Origin: Hymenopus coronatus
Lineage: Eukaryota; Arthropoda; Insecta; Mantodea; Hymenopodidae
Assembly (NCBI GenBank): GCA_030762935.1
Contig: CM060883.1
Coordinates: forward strand, 52,722,001-52,786,000
DNA: 64,000 bases
Direction of reading: 5' to 3'
The translations under genes and the position numbers were made by a program. Each line of letters begins with the position of its first letter. Position 1 is the first letter of the stretch. The notes under the pieces were generated by a model. The model searched no databases and was not told the origin of the DNA. It worked only from the letters and a program-made list of their open reading frames with translations. Below, one piece after another: positions 44,375 through 55,457 of this stretch.

Positions 44375-44405
44375 AAACACCATTATCATCATCATCCTGC
44401 CTAAC

Positions 44406-45560
44406 GTGTTAGCAATAAGGTCCGGCTCCACCAGCACGTCCCCCCCAACCCTAAGACCGGGTATTGTACACGGTTTTGCCTTACCGGCTACGCGCCGAAG
44501 TCTGATCCACACCACGCATGTGGGAGTTGAGCTATTAAAGCTTTCCACATAACGCTTCCAAGAGGCCTTCTTACTTTCACGGAAAATACGGCGCGCCCGA
44601 GCCCGTAATTCTTTATACACCATTTAGTTGGATGACTTTTGAAAATTCTAAGAGCACTTCTCCGCGCACGAATGGCTTTGCCACATTCCTCGTTCCACCA
44701 AGGAACCGAGGTACGCCTGGGATGGGAAGACGTACTAGGAATGGAGTGCTCGGCAGCAGTCATAATAACAAAGGTCAAATGCTCAACCATGCCATCAACA
44801 GTGAGGTAGTCCCTATTGGAGAAATGGGCTAAACGAGAAAAAAGTGACCAATCCGCCTTGCTAAACTGGAATTTGGGTATACCAGTAGATGGAGGAGGAC
44901 GCTGAAGAAAGGAAATAACAACTGGAAAATGATCACTGTAGTGTGCATCCGAGACGACATTCCACTCTAAACGGTGTCTAAACTGTGCTGAGCAGATACT
45001 TAAATAATGGTGAGAAATGGTGCCAGTAGAGTCTGAAAGAAATGTAGGCTCACCAGTATTCAAAATAGAGAGCTTCAGTTGGTCCAGCAGATCAGCGATT
45101 ACGGCTCCCCTTGCACACGCCCTGGGAGATCCCCAAAGAGGGTGATGAGAATTAAAATCTCCCACCAGGAGGTACGGTGGAGGTAGCTGGGAAGCTAAAC
45201 TCACAAGGTCAACAATGGCAAGGGGAGACGCAGGAGGGACATAAAGACCACACACGTATAAACGAAAACCTGGAACAGAAATGTGGACAGCAACAGCTTG
45301 TAATTGAGTGGTGAGGGGCACTGGTCGGAAGCACACGTCGTCTCGAATCAGGATCATTGACCCACCGTGCGCAGGAGAACCCTGTCAGGTTCCAGATCTA
45401 AGCGAACCGGTGTGTACCTATGCAAAGCAAAGGTATCTCGAGGGCGTAGCTTTGTCTCCTGGAGGATTATGAGATCTTATTAGAAGATCCAGGTCGGATC
45501 GATGTGAACGTAGACCTCGAATATTCCACTGAAGGAGAGCCATAGTAAGGACAGTAAGAA
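44406..45560 (-). pseudogene. B2 pol, endonuclease part, broken
   Basis: The start MALLQWNIRGLRSHRSDLDLLIRS near 45543 is followed by a deletion across the LQETK motif region. The frame at 44488-45357 then has MILIRDDVCFRPVP, LLVGDFNSHHPLWGSPRAC and YSDHFPVVISF, the second half of the APE-type endonuclease, and the linker to RT. It continues at 37713 across A3. Confidence 0.88.
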
Positions 45561-45599
45561 GACTTGGTTTCAAAAGGCGCTCGCCGGTAAGGTATCGAA

Positions 45600-46736
45600 T
45601 CATTAGGTAACCGGGAGGGTTTGGCGGAGTCTTATCTTTTTCTTTTTTGTGGGGCTACGACTCAGGCGAGTGTGGCCGCCAACTGGCAATGTTTCTGGTT
45701 GGCCATCACTAGTTTCGGTGTCCGAACAAGTCGTTCGGGTGCGGTTAGGAGAGCGCGAACGACTTGTAGGGTGACGAATGGGCGACTTATGTGCTGTGCG
45801 ATCAGGAAGAGGGGCAGAAGAGGTAGATGGCAGAGAAGTGGTCTTTGGAAACGTAACGTTGTCGGAGGAGAAATTGGTTGTACACCTTTAGACACACGGG
45901 AACGAGCACTAGGGATGGTCTGAACAATCGCATCCTGCTTCTGCACTGGTTGGCGGACAGCTGCAGAAAAATTCAAAGTAGTGGTCGGGTTAAGCTCTAA
46001 ATAGCGCTTCCGTGCCACTTGAAAAGTTAAGTGCTCTTTGACCCTTATCTCCTGGATTGTCTTCTCCTCACGGAAACGCGGACACTCCTTAGAATTTGAT
46101 GTATGCGCCTCTCCACAGTTGACACAGGTGGGACCTTGGGCGCATACTGATCCACCGTGTGCTTCTTGCCCACACTGAGCACAAACCGGTGAATTGGTAT
46201 AGCGTTGTTGCGTATGGCCGAATTTCTGACAGCGGTAGCAGCGCATCGGGTTCGGGATATATGGGCGCACGGGTGCTCTTTCATAGCCACACATGATAAA
46301 AGCCGGAATTTCAGTCCGCTCAAAAGTAAAAAAGACCGTGCGGAGTGGGAACGGCTTGTCGTCCCGTTTGCCAATTAATCTGTACGCACTGATAACGGCT
46401 TGGTGGTCAGAAAGGCAATTCACGATGTCGTCGTTTGATAAGCCGTCCAAACTAGCGGTCGTCACTACACCACGGCTACTATTCAGGGATTTGTGCTTCT
46501 CTACCTTAATAGGGTAAGAACCCAAAAGAGAAGCACTCATTAACTTCGCCTGCTGGTCAGGTCTCAATCAACAGTGTGCCGTCTCTACATCTTGTGGCAT
46601 TGGTCACCTTTCCGCAGATCCTGTCCAGTTCCTTTTGAATATAAAAGGGACTGATATCCTTCATAGTCTTTGTCTCGCACATAAGTCGCATCACGAAAAA
46701 ACGGGGTGTTGAAGAGGATAAGCGCAGAGGAGCCAT
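45600..46736 (-). pseudogene. B2 gag ORF1, broken
   Basis: Starts MAPLRLSSSTPRFFV at 46736. The frames include MKDISPFYIQKELDRICGK, then SASLLGSYPIKVEKHKSL, GLSNDDIVNCLSDH and IPNPMRCYRCQKFGHTQQR, and knuckles CAQCGQEAHGGSVC and CVNCGEAHTSNSKEC at 45662-46567. A frameshift near 46565 separates the two. The C-terminal Ser-rich tail is in another frame near 45600-45800. The three-knuckle layout is that of family A. Confidence 0.85.
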
Positions 46737-47730
46737 AATGGTATAGTCCCCCTTCCGGAACCGTCAGCGTCAGCCTGCCATTCGGGGGATAAAAGAGAAA
46801 AGACACCTAAATCTTCCGGTCTATGCCGGCCTGGAGCACCCGCTACAGGCCTGATCTCAAGGAGTACATCAAAGGAGTTACCCTCCGTCTGTCACTATAA
46901 ACCGGTATGCGACATTTACACCGAAAGCAGGCCCGACTTTATGCCCCTACCACTGGAATAACCACCAGTGGCTCCCCACTATAGGCCACGTTGCCTCAAC
47001 GGAGTCAGCGCGGATTCAGGGGACTTGAGGTTGATTACATCGGGCCCCAGACAGCGGTAACACGTCGGGTCCCCCCGATCAACCCAGCTCCTCACGGCCG
47101 CCGAGCTGCCCACGGGGTCCCGGCTCCATGGAGCTACGTGGGTGTACATGACATCGGAACGGCTCCGCATCTAGTGTCGCACGAAAGGGGTAGCGAGGAG
47201 GGTCCAATCAACCTTCACATTTGAGACCTCCGGAGAGCACACAAGTTGAAAGCTGCGCTGAAACCGTGGGACAGGTACCACGGAGATAGGAAAGATCTCT
47301 GCTGGTGAGACAGGAGTTCATAAGCATAAAGACCTTAAACCTAAGAAGTGTATAAACCTAGAAGAGGAAGAAGCTATTATAATCGGGAATGAAAAGATGT
47401 AACATGGATTGGGTACTAACGTGGCTGATACAGATGGGAGTGAGCGAATGACAATGAGGGCGAGTGACCTGGGCACCCTGGGAACGCCAAACCCGTACCC
47501 ACAGAAAGTGAGCCCCTGGGGAGAAATAATCCTAAGGTCTTAAAACTAATAATCGCCATAATCCTAGAAGAGGAAAAGGGTGATAAAGCAAACAAACTAA
47601 AGAAATAAAACCAGAGAAAATACGTGGCAACAGTGGATGGCGATGGGCAGGGTGAGGTGGCGGTGAGTGGCTCGGGAACCCCCGGGTACGCCAAACCCTT
47701 ACCTACCGAAGTAGGCCCCTGGGGGGGGGA
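46737..47730 (-). promoter_or_regulatory. B2 leader with two tandem 5' units
   Basis: Two diverged units of about 205 bp lie at roughly 47320-47525 and 47526-47730. Each contains a CTAGAAGAGGAA block and ends at its 5' side in the terminal hairpin: CCTAC(TTCG)GTAGG at 47702-47715 and CTCAC(TTTCT)GTGGG at 47498-47512. The outer unit looks like the H 5' end and the inner one like B1. The arrangement resembles the tandem promoter monomers of some LINE leaders. Confidence 0.6.
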
Positions 47731-47744
47731 GGAGACGATACAGG
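47731..47744 (+). repeat. Right target-site duplication of B2
   Basis: GGAGACGATACAGG, identical to 34748-34761. Confidence 0.92.
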
Positions 47745-47990
47745 AGTTTGCCCTGGGAAAAGAACAGCTAGAGAACAAAGCTCTGGTGAACCACCCACCT
47801 AGCTACGTGTCCTGGAACCTACATTCTCCTTTGTCAAAGGAGTGTGCGAGGCCAAAATAAGACAGCGTCTGATACTCAGCAACTATAAGACAGTCCATGA
47901 GGCGTTTATGTCAGCACTGAGGATGGTGGCAGCCAAGTTAACAGCTGCGCTATGTGAAAGACTGAGAGTACTCACTATAATGGGGAGATG
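47745..47990 (+). mobile_element. Gypsy M gag, resumed
   Basis: Just after the B2 duplication, the frame reads EFALGKEQLENKAL and continues to SKECARPK, a decayed gypsy gag segment consistent with the left part ending at 34761. It stops where element J begins. Confidence 0.7.
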
Positions 47991-47991
47991 A

Positions 47992-48032
<41 letters not shown>

Positions 48033-49150
48033 AGATGATGATTGGTGATTAAGAGCGCTCAACTTCCAGATCATTAGCGCCCTTATAAAATAGTGGCACA
48101 AGCAAGAGATAAAAATCAATGTTAAAATAAAGCAGAAATAAAAGGCACAGGTTACATATAAAATACAATATAGATAAAACTACCCATGGCAGAAACCACT
48201 TATGAACCTAAACACTATTAAAAGCACAGGAACTAAAACGGTAAATTAAAACTAAATCCCCATAGTTAAAAACACTACCTACCACTCCATGATCCTGAAA
48301 ATCTAATTAGATCTAAATCATAACATAAAACTTTTAATTCCTTTCTGCTGCTCTGGTAACATCCGCCAGGACCTCTGCAACACAGACCGGCAGCTGCAGA
48401 GATGCTCGAATATGACGTGCTAGAGGAGCACACTTTATCAGCTTATTACGGACGAACAATCCTTCTCTACAGAGCAGATAGATGGGAGCCAGTTCCCTTT
48501 AAACAGATGGCTTTGTGATAAAAAATATAGTAGCCATTATATAATTGAGCCAAAATCATCTCCTCCCACCAAGAGACACAAGAGGATGTTACACAGTGTG
48601 TTGGAATTTCCTTCACAATTCTTAGCTTGTTACCACAGAGAGCTGACCACTCTTCATTCCAGCACAAAAACACAACAGATGTTGCGCACAACAAGCCTAA
48701 AGTCTTCAGATGTTATACAACAAATTACAGCACTGGATTGCATTGATGCCATCTTAGCTGCTAAATCAGAAAGGTCATACCCAGGTAAACAAATGTGACC
48801 AAGAGTCCATGTACACTCCACAACACCAGAAGCGTGCAAAATGTGGAAGGCAAACTGAATATGCTGTACGAGAGGATGGTGGTTGTACAGCTCACAAAAG
48901 CTCTGAAATATACTGAGGGAATCACTCAGTATAAAGGAGTCATCCAAATTCGATGACGAACATAGAAAATGGCTCAATGTATGGCATACAGCTCTGCAAT
49001 ATAGATGGGTGTGCTACTATCCAAACCAAAAGTGTATGCTTTGATTCCAATAACAAAGACACTGCCATACCATTGAAGTACTTAATCCCATCCGTGTATA
49101 TAGAAAATGCTGTGATTGTAATGCGATACCAACTCTTAAAAACTAGTGTG
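47991..49150 (-). mobile_element. 5'-truncated A-like LINE fragment J
   Basis: The minus-strand 3' end has CAG and CAT trinucleotide repeats (47993-48042) and the 3' hairpin (48051-48084, one mismatch). The frames at 48654-48977 (DSFILSDSLSIFQSFCELYNHHPL, GHICLPGYDLSDLAAK) and 48467-48694 (WNEEWSALCGNKLRIVKE) are RNase H and the C-terminal part. The copy ends in the RNase H start near 49150. All frames are broken. Confidence 0.8.
48051..48084 (-). other. 3'-terminal hairpin of J
   Basis: AAGAGCGCT pairs with AGCGCCCTT with one mismatch. The loop keeps the CTAATGA...AGTTGAG pattern on the element strand. Confidence 0.75.
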
Positions 49151-49429
49151 TTTCATTCACATAACTTTCTCTAGCTATTCTGCAACAGATTATTGCTACA
49201 AAAGCTGATTCTTCTCTCTACAATGTACTGATCAAGAAAAGAGAATATAGGAGACATGGTTGTATTAATTATTTCCTAATTAGTAGAAGGGAAATAAGTG
49301 AATGCATTAGTCTGAAGCAATGGTAAAATGTTTTAAAAGCTGTTGCTATGTGAATGAATTTTATTTCTTTGTATGCCCAAGAGTTCATAAATTCTGTAAG
49401 AGAAAAGTTTAGTATTTTAAAACTGAAAC
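49151..49429 (+). other. Spacer between J and G
   Basis: AT-rich sequence of about 280 bp without recognisable features. Probably original intron. Confidence 0.5.
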
Positions 49430-51747
49430 CAATGATGATGACTGGTGTTTAAGGGCATTCAGCCTCACGGTTATTAGTGCATTCTTAAAACAAATGTGGC
49501 TAAAACCAAGAAATAAAACTAATAATAAAATTATCATTAATTAAATAATACCCAAAATGAAATATAAAATACAGTGTATATAAAACTACCATGGAAAAAA
49601 TCAGGGGTAGATGAATCTAGATATCAATTAGAAAAATACAGCAAAAAGGAATAAAAACTAAAAGTAAATTCTCATACAATGTACTGGCGGTAAAAATTTA
49701 AAACCATACTTATCAGACAAATAAAATCGATCAAGATAAATAAAATTAAAATTAGATACTTATTGTAAAACTCACTTTTAATGCAAATTTAAAAACCAGA
49801 CCCACTACTTTGTTATCGTCAGTCAACACCTCCGCAAGACAGACTGGCATTTACAGAGAGAAACGTTTGTGTGCTAGAGGGACACACCTCAGCTATACAA
49901 TGTTTCCCTACACAGCAGACAGGTGGGAGCAGGCTCATTGTTAAAAAAAAAGTAAAAATGCATTAAATTGCAGTGGTCAATGCGCAATTGAGCCAATATC
50001 ACCTCCTCACCACGAGATTTACGTGAGGAAGTTACCCAGGTTACAGGGAGGTTCTTTACCTCCATAAGTTTGTGTCCACAGAGAACTGACCACTCTTCAT
50101 GCCAGCCAGCATCGCTCTCCGCTCAACAAGTCTCAAGTCTTCAGCTATTATGCAAGTAGTTGTAACATTGAGTTCTTTTGGTTGCCGTCTTTGTTGCCAA
50201 ATTCGGCAATTCATTCCCCGACAAGCCAACGTGACCAGGAATCCATGTGCTTCCCACACTAACGCCGGAAACATATACATTGCGGAGGGCATCTTGAATG
50301 TGATACACGAGAGGACGGTACGCACGTACGCTCTGAGGAGCCCTAAGAAAATCACTGATAATAAGGGAGTCACCCAACTTGCGACGGCCGACATAGAGAA
50401 TGGCTCAATATATGGATAAACGGATGTGCCAGTATGCAAAACTAATCTGTATGGTTGGATTCCATAAACAAATCCACAGCCAACATCTCCGGCGCACCTA
50501 CTCTCATCCGTGTATAATACATGTCTTCTTTGTAATGTGGTAAAAATTCTAAATAGCAAGATCGGATGCTGGACACGGGCATCATGGCTTCCCGTATGCC
50601 GTCGTCCCGAGATATACTTTTTTTTTGTATAAGGTTTAACGTCTGCTTTTACCATGGCACCGCAGGCAAGAGATATACGTGGGATGTAGTACGTAACCAA
50701 GGTGGGTGCACACTTCCGCCCTGGGAAACATTCTAGGCATTTCAATATCATGCTTCCGAAGAAGCTCTCGGAAAAGAAAACGTGCAAGCCTTTGACTAAT
50801 TGAGAAATTTCTATAATGTTCGTCTAAAACAGTATTGAAAAAGGGAGTAAACATTGTATGCGCAGGCATGCATTTAAGACCACGGTCATAATTAGCTAGT
50901 AGGATATCACGCTAACATCGCAAAGGAGGTTCTACCGATTCGGCTTAGAGGCTCACAATAAGGCTGATCGGAAAAGCTCCAACTGCTACATGGATGCCCT
51001 GATAATGTACAGTGTCTAATTTTCTCAGCACAGATGGTTATGCTGAAGCATAAACAATCATCCATAGTCTAACTTGGATCGCACCAGTTCACGTTAAAGA
51101 CGTAGTAACACTTTCCAATCCGCTCCCCAAGATTTTCCACTCAGTATCCGTAAAATATTAGAGAACGTTCACATCGCGCTTTCAACTATACCTACGTATA
51201 TGTGGTGGGTGACCAGCAGAGGAATCTCGCCTCATCTGTAAATGGAAGTAGGTAAATCTGGAACGAACAAAAAGAAGGCGGCAAGCCGAGAAATTAATGC
51301 AGTGACCTCTAAGGTGAGAAAAGAAAGCTGTTTTTACAACTCCAATCAAAAAGTTATCTAAACACTGCTGCAGACGGCATTCCAAAAAACGGTGTATGCT
51401 GAGAAGTACAAAAGATGGGCAAAGTCGTCTAAAAATAAGCAGGACGAGACACTTAGGGGAACATGTTGTAATATATTATTGATCGCTATAGCTTACTGTG
51501 TCACTCTTAGTGCCAATTCTATCGCAATTCGTTCTCTAGAATAAAATGATTAGAGGAAAAACCGAGCTGGCCCTTACGTACTTGGAAAACGCGGTATCTC
51601 ATAAATTCCACATATATTCCTGGTGCGGAGGGAACGTAAGATACTAGCTCGCCATAAGCCGCCTCAAGGTAAATAGGACAGTAGATGCCGGTCATTTCCA
51701 GGTTTCAAAACTGGTATCATGGTGGCCTCCTGCCACCTTCCTGTTAA

Positions 51748-52010
51748 GGGCCGCGCCGTGGCCGAGTGGTTAGAACCCTCGCCTCTCACTTTGGGTTCGA
51801 TCCCAAGCGACAGTATGTGAGATTTGTGGTGGACAAAGCAGCGCAGGGGCGGGTTTTCTCCTGGAAAAGTGGCGTCAACCCAAGTTATGACCTGGGTTGT
51901 GGGCGTGGTGCAGAGTTTCGCTCTGGCATGATGAAAAGGCGATGGTTAATCCTCAAGGTTTCTAGAATTAACGGAGAACTTTTGAGATTCCACCTGAGTT
52001 TTAACTAGAA
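51748..52010 (+). mobile_element. tRNA-derived SINE (family 1), copy 2
   Basis: The head reads GGCCGCGCCGTGGCCGAGTGG, CTCGCCTCTCAC and GGGTTCGATCCC, then GTGAGATTTGTGGTGGACAAAG as in the copy at 33080-33308. It continues to about 52010 and adjoins a palindrome. No clear target duplication; the A-like sequence expected at the site is missing. Confidence 0.82.
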
Positions 52011-52014
52011 GAAA

Positions 52015-52036
52015 CTCAGACGATTAATCGTCTGAG
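52015..52036. repeat. 22-bp perfect palindrome
   Basis: CTCAGACGATT followed by its exact reverse complement. AACTAG (52003-52008) and CTAGTT (52037-52042) extend it as an interrupted inverted repeat. It sits at the junction of the SINE and element G. Confidence 0.85.
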
Positions 52037-52552
52037 CTAGTTACCTGTGCGGAAACATTGCCTAAAATGTTAGACACATCAAACGAATCAGCAACAGCAT
52101 CGGTAGTTTTGAGATCGGCGATTGCCATATGGACCGGTTTTCCGGTCACGTGGCTCAACTTATTCCGTACGGCAGAGGAATGGCAACATCGATTAAATGA
52201 AGCTTCAAACTTACTCCATGATGCCTTTTTGCTTGCTATCCTTAACAGATTTGTAATGCATCTTCTTGTCATATTCGGTTATCCAGATCAGAGCGACACC
52301 GGAAATCCCTGAGAGCATGCCTGCAAGCACAAATGAAATTCTGGAATTGATCAATCCATGAAGGTGTAGAAAACCAATGGGACTGGCAAGTTGTCTGCGG
52401 GATTAACTGCTCAGTAGCTGAAAGAATGGCCTATGTGAAGCGTCTACTAACAACTTTACAGAGTCATGCTCAGTGTAGTTAGAAACAGCCAAACGGAAGT
52501 AAAGGTTCCAGTGTCTTGTTCTAAGCGCCATCTAGGTAAATGGATGGAACAC

Positions 52553-52553
52553 A

Positions 52554-52592
<39 letters not shown>
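52553..52592 (+). repeat. (CA)n(TA)n microsatellite
   Basis: CACACA tract followed by ATATATATAT, inside the decayed G endonuclease region. Confidence 0.95.
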
Positions 52593-52593
<1 letters not shown>

Positions 52594-53229
52594 TTGCTAA
52601 GACAGTAATACGTATTTGAAAATACTCACTAGAATGCAAATCAAAGAGTATTGTAAAGAAAACTTTAACAAGGTGTGAAAAATTGTTGAAGGCATCAGAA
52701 AGAAATATAGGTTCTCTGGTGTTCGGGAGAGATAGGTTATTGTTGTTCAAAACATTGGCTATTAGCTGACTTCTCACACAAGCCCAAGATGATTCCCAAA
52801 GTGGGTGGTGGGATTCATGTTACCTACTAACAAAAGCTGTGGTAGCTGAGGAGGTCAACCAAATCAGCGAGAGGGCAGCAGGTGGATGCAGATATATATA
52901 CTACAAAAATGGTGATTCTGGTGAAGGCAGCTTAATCCTTAGCAACTGACTGCTGAATATCAGGTAGTAAGGAAACAGATTCGGCGAAGATTCATCTCTG
53001 ATAAGTATCATAGTGCCTCCATGTGTAGGAACACCCTCTACTGATGATAAATCACATAGCACAGAGGCTGTAATTGTACTGATTGTAATGTTATCTTGTG
53101 GATGGAGCCTTGTCTCTTGTAAGTATATGACTAAAGGCTGGGTCTGGTGGAGCAACAGTTCAAGCTCTGGTCAATGAGGTTTTAAGTCTGCATATGTGCC
53201 TCTGTAGGATAGCCATTGTTTATATTATG

Positions 53230-54600
53230 AGTAATTTCTGAATTCAAAGATGCTTCTGCATATTGGGCTGTGCTGGTTGGTTTAACTTGTTTATTGCGTG
53301 TCAGACTAACACTCTTTTCAGGAGTGTAATCCTGCCACTATTGCACTTCCATCTTGCAGGGAGGGCAGAATCCTCCTATGCCATCTCTTTCACGGAGACC
53401 CCTTCCAATAGAAAATTTTGGTTCAAGAGTCTAGAGAGGTATTGCTCGGCGAAGATATCATTGATTGGAGCTCCCCCAGAAGAGGATTTGCATGGACAGG
53501 AATGTGGACTTTTTCTAACCTTATTTTTATGGGAGCAGGCATTACTGTTCCTTTAGGAAGTCGTTTCTAACATAGGTAGTCTTAAAATCTATCTCAGGTG
53601 TAGAATATGTTATATTTTTGCCTTCTTATTGCTCGAGGTCAACAATTGGGGTGATAATTGTGCTGAACTATGCTTTACATTGGGGGATTTGGTAGATGTT
53701 GAAGCCAATGTAGATGTAGATGTTGAGGGCTTCAGTATGGTCTGGCAACAAAAACCTTTTTTGTAATTGTGGCCCTGCTATATCATAGGTCTAAGTTGCA
53801 ATTTCCTGCCTTGGTACTTGTTTAGCTGCAACTGAGCTATAAGAATCAGATCCTGTGACAAAGGGTTGCCAGATTTGCAGGAGCTTCTAGGCTTCCAAGA
53901 AGGACACCTTCTCTTTCACCCATTTCTCCTAGATGGCTCTTTGCTCTGCAAAACAGGGCCATTGCCGGGAACTAGATGGATGATCATCTTTGCAGTTGAT
54001 GCAGGATGGACTTGATGACATCTCCACAGTTGGCACATGTAGACCGACCACTACAAAACTTGTTGGTGTGCCCAAAGCGCTGATAGTTGTATCATCTGAG
54101 TGGTCTCAGGTTGATGGCCTCACCTTGATGAGTCGCCCTCCATGGTGTAGTGGTTACCATGCTGACTTCATATGCCCAAGGTCGTGGGTTCAAACCCGGA
54201 GGAGTACGATGGATTTTTTCGGGCGTAAAAATCCTTAGCATGGCTTCCTTCGGAAGAGATAGAGAGGCCTCTGAGCAAAATTAAGCGGTCTTTCACGCCC
54301 AGTATAGAATGGGACGCTGAGAACCACAGCAGTTAAAGAGCGTCCATAAATAAAAAATAAATCACCTTGATGAAATCACACCCTATCTTAATCCCTTGAG
54401 GGAGATCTACCTAATCAAAGATAAGGAACAGGTTATAGATAGGCACAAATTCATCATTGATTCTTCGTTGAAAAATGTACAGAGATATAATGATCATTTT
54501 GCGAGAATCTCCCATATCTCCTCATTGTACAAAGTGTCCAATATGCAGGTGGTTATAATGCTACACGAAGAGTTCAGTCATGTGCACCTGGACTTTTAAG
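53230..54600 (-). pseudogene. G gag ORF1, decayed
   Basis: Reverse-complement similarity to A gag is clear in nucleotides (the ORF end near 53230-53260, the Ser/Pro-rich tail, the CTTGGAAGCC-like block near 53905, the knuckle region near 54000). No long frame remains. A family 2 SINE interrupts it at 54132-54361. Confidence 0.72.
54132..54361 (+). mobile_element. tRNA-derived SINE (family 2), copy 4
   Basis: About 230 bp with a perfect 12-bp duplication TCACCTTGATGA at 54120-54131 and 54362-54373. The head is GTCGCCCTCCATGGTGTAGTGG, with the B-box GGGTTCAAACCC. The body ends in an A-rich tail TAAATAAAAAATAA. It lacks the GTGGGTCCCGTGTCGTAG segment present in copies 2 and 3. Confidence 0.9.
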
Positions 54601-55457
54601 GGTAGCTGCCTAACAAATTTGCTCTTACTATTCTAATTGCTTGGGATGCTGATTTTTTTTTTTTTTTTTGACCAGGAGTGTGCCACTTAGGGCTCTAATC
54701 CACAACTTAAGCAGACTATCCAGACCCATTTGATTGGCAAAGGAAGTAACCGATCTAAGTAGCAAGGACCACTAAACTTGGCTACCACTTTTACAAAAGC
54801 TGACTTCTTTGTTTTGTTTTATCCATGGAAAGAACTAAGAAATTCATTTCCCAGTGCTCCCTATCCGCAACAGAATCCATCAAGGGGTCACCCCACTTGC
54901 ATCCCACTTACCCAGGAGTTCGATATAAAACTTAGTTCTAGCCCATTGGCTAGGGGTGGGTTAGCCCCTAACTGCCCATTTAGGTGAAGCAGTGCATTAG
55001 GTTTACACCCACACACATCTGACCGTCAAGAACGACAGAACTTCTGGGCTCTTCTTGGACAGCAGCAGCTGCACTGGGCAACGGCAACGCCAAGACCAGC
55101 GACCACTTCATCGGCCTGTCTCCGGTTGGTACACGCCGGCACCACCTTATAGCGGCAACGCAGTGGGCCTAGCACTCCCTAATATCTTGCCGTTCCGCCG
55201 AGAGAGTGCGAGCGGTCTTCACCACCCCCCACCGACGGGCAGTGGACTTTGATCCCTTGCTAGCCCGTTGGAAAAAGGCCCTTCCTGGCGAAAAGAGTGG
55301 TAGTCCAGGAACAGGTCTCCCCCTTTTCTTACTCCTCTCTGACTTCTTCTGTCTTTCACTTACTGTGACCTTCACGACCGACCGACCGACCACGAGACAG
55401 CGGGTCCACAATGCCACAGCCAAGGGTTAGGGCCTTCGACCCGACACCTCGAGCCAA

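Larger units (their letters stand above)
37725..44394 (+). mobile_element. Family A I-type LINE, copy A3, full length but dead
   Basis: It has the A leader, gag, pol, 3' hairpin and ATC tail, with a perfect 11-bp duplication, and is inserted in B2. It is 6.67 kb because it has itself received a truncated A copy (38798-39479) and a mitochondrial fragment (41408-41587). It carries more substitutions and indels than A1, A2 or A4, so it is the oldest A copy here. The 5' hairpin has lost one pair (GTATG for GTAGG). Confidence 0.93.
44395..47730 (-). mobile_element. I-type LINE B2, 5' part
   Basis: Starts with the A3 target duplication (44395-44405), then the minus-strand linker before RT, endonuclease, gag and a long leader with two tandem units. 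The 5' end is at 47730 with a C-run and AGGGG on the minus strand. Confidence 0.92.
50056..53215 (-). pseudogene. G pol ORF2, decayed
   Basis: Recognisable pieces: endonuclease at 52901-53155 (VIYLQETRLHPQDN, VPTHGGTMILIRDE) and 52532-52777; RT linker at 52024-52272 (KASWSKFEASFNR, VAGK-like); RT fragments at 51180-51700; RNase H and C-terminal pieces at 50056-50900 (YTDESRCAGDVGCGFV, GLSGNELPNLATKTA). Stops and indels are dense. About 280 bp of RT linker are replaced by the SINE at 51748. Confidence 0.8.
49430..55015 (-). mobile_element. Old A-like I-type LINE G, near full length, highly decayed
   Basis: On the minus strand, remnants of the A leader (54880-55010, including the GGGGTGGGTTAG block), gag, endonuclease, RT, RNase H and a degenerate 3' hairpin (49451-49487) with ATC-like repeats (49432-49441) occur in order. 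It has acquired a family 1 SINE (51748-52010), a family 2 SINE (54132-54361) and a CA microsatellite. Divergence from A is far greater than among A copies, so it is the oldest member here. Confidence 0.82.

Noticed and set aside
47993..48042. CTG/ATG repeats as a stand-alone microsatellite
   Set aside because: They sit directly beside the conserved 3' hairpin and are read as the tail of element J.
51757..51830. Possible tRNA gene (A-box TGGCCGAGTGG, B-box GGGTTCGATCC)
   Set aside because: The acceptor stem does not pair, the body continues into a repeat shared with 33080-33308, and it is inside a decayed LINE. It is a SINE head.
54132..54200. Possible tRNA gene on the plus strand
   Set aside because: It has box A and box B but belongs to a 230-bp SINE with a perfect target duplication and sister copies in the window.
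54396..54599. Plus-strand frame MREIYLIKDKEQ as a further ARMC9 exon
   Set aside because: It is the reverse complement of decayed element G gag and has no ARMC9 similarity.
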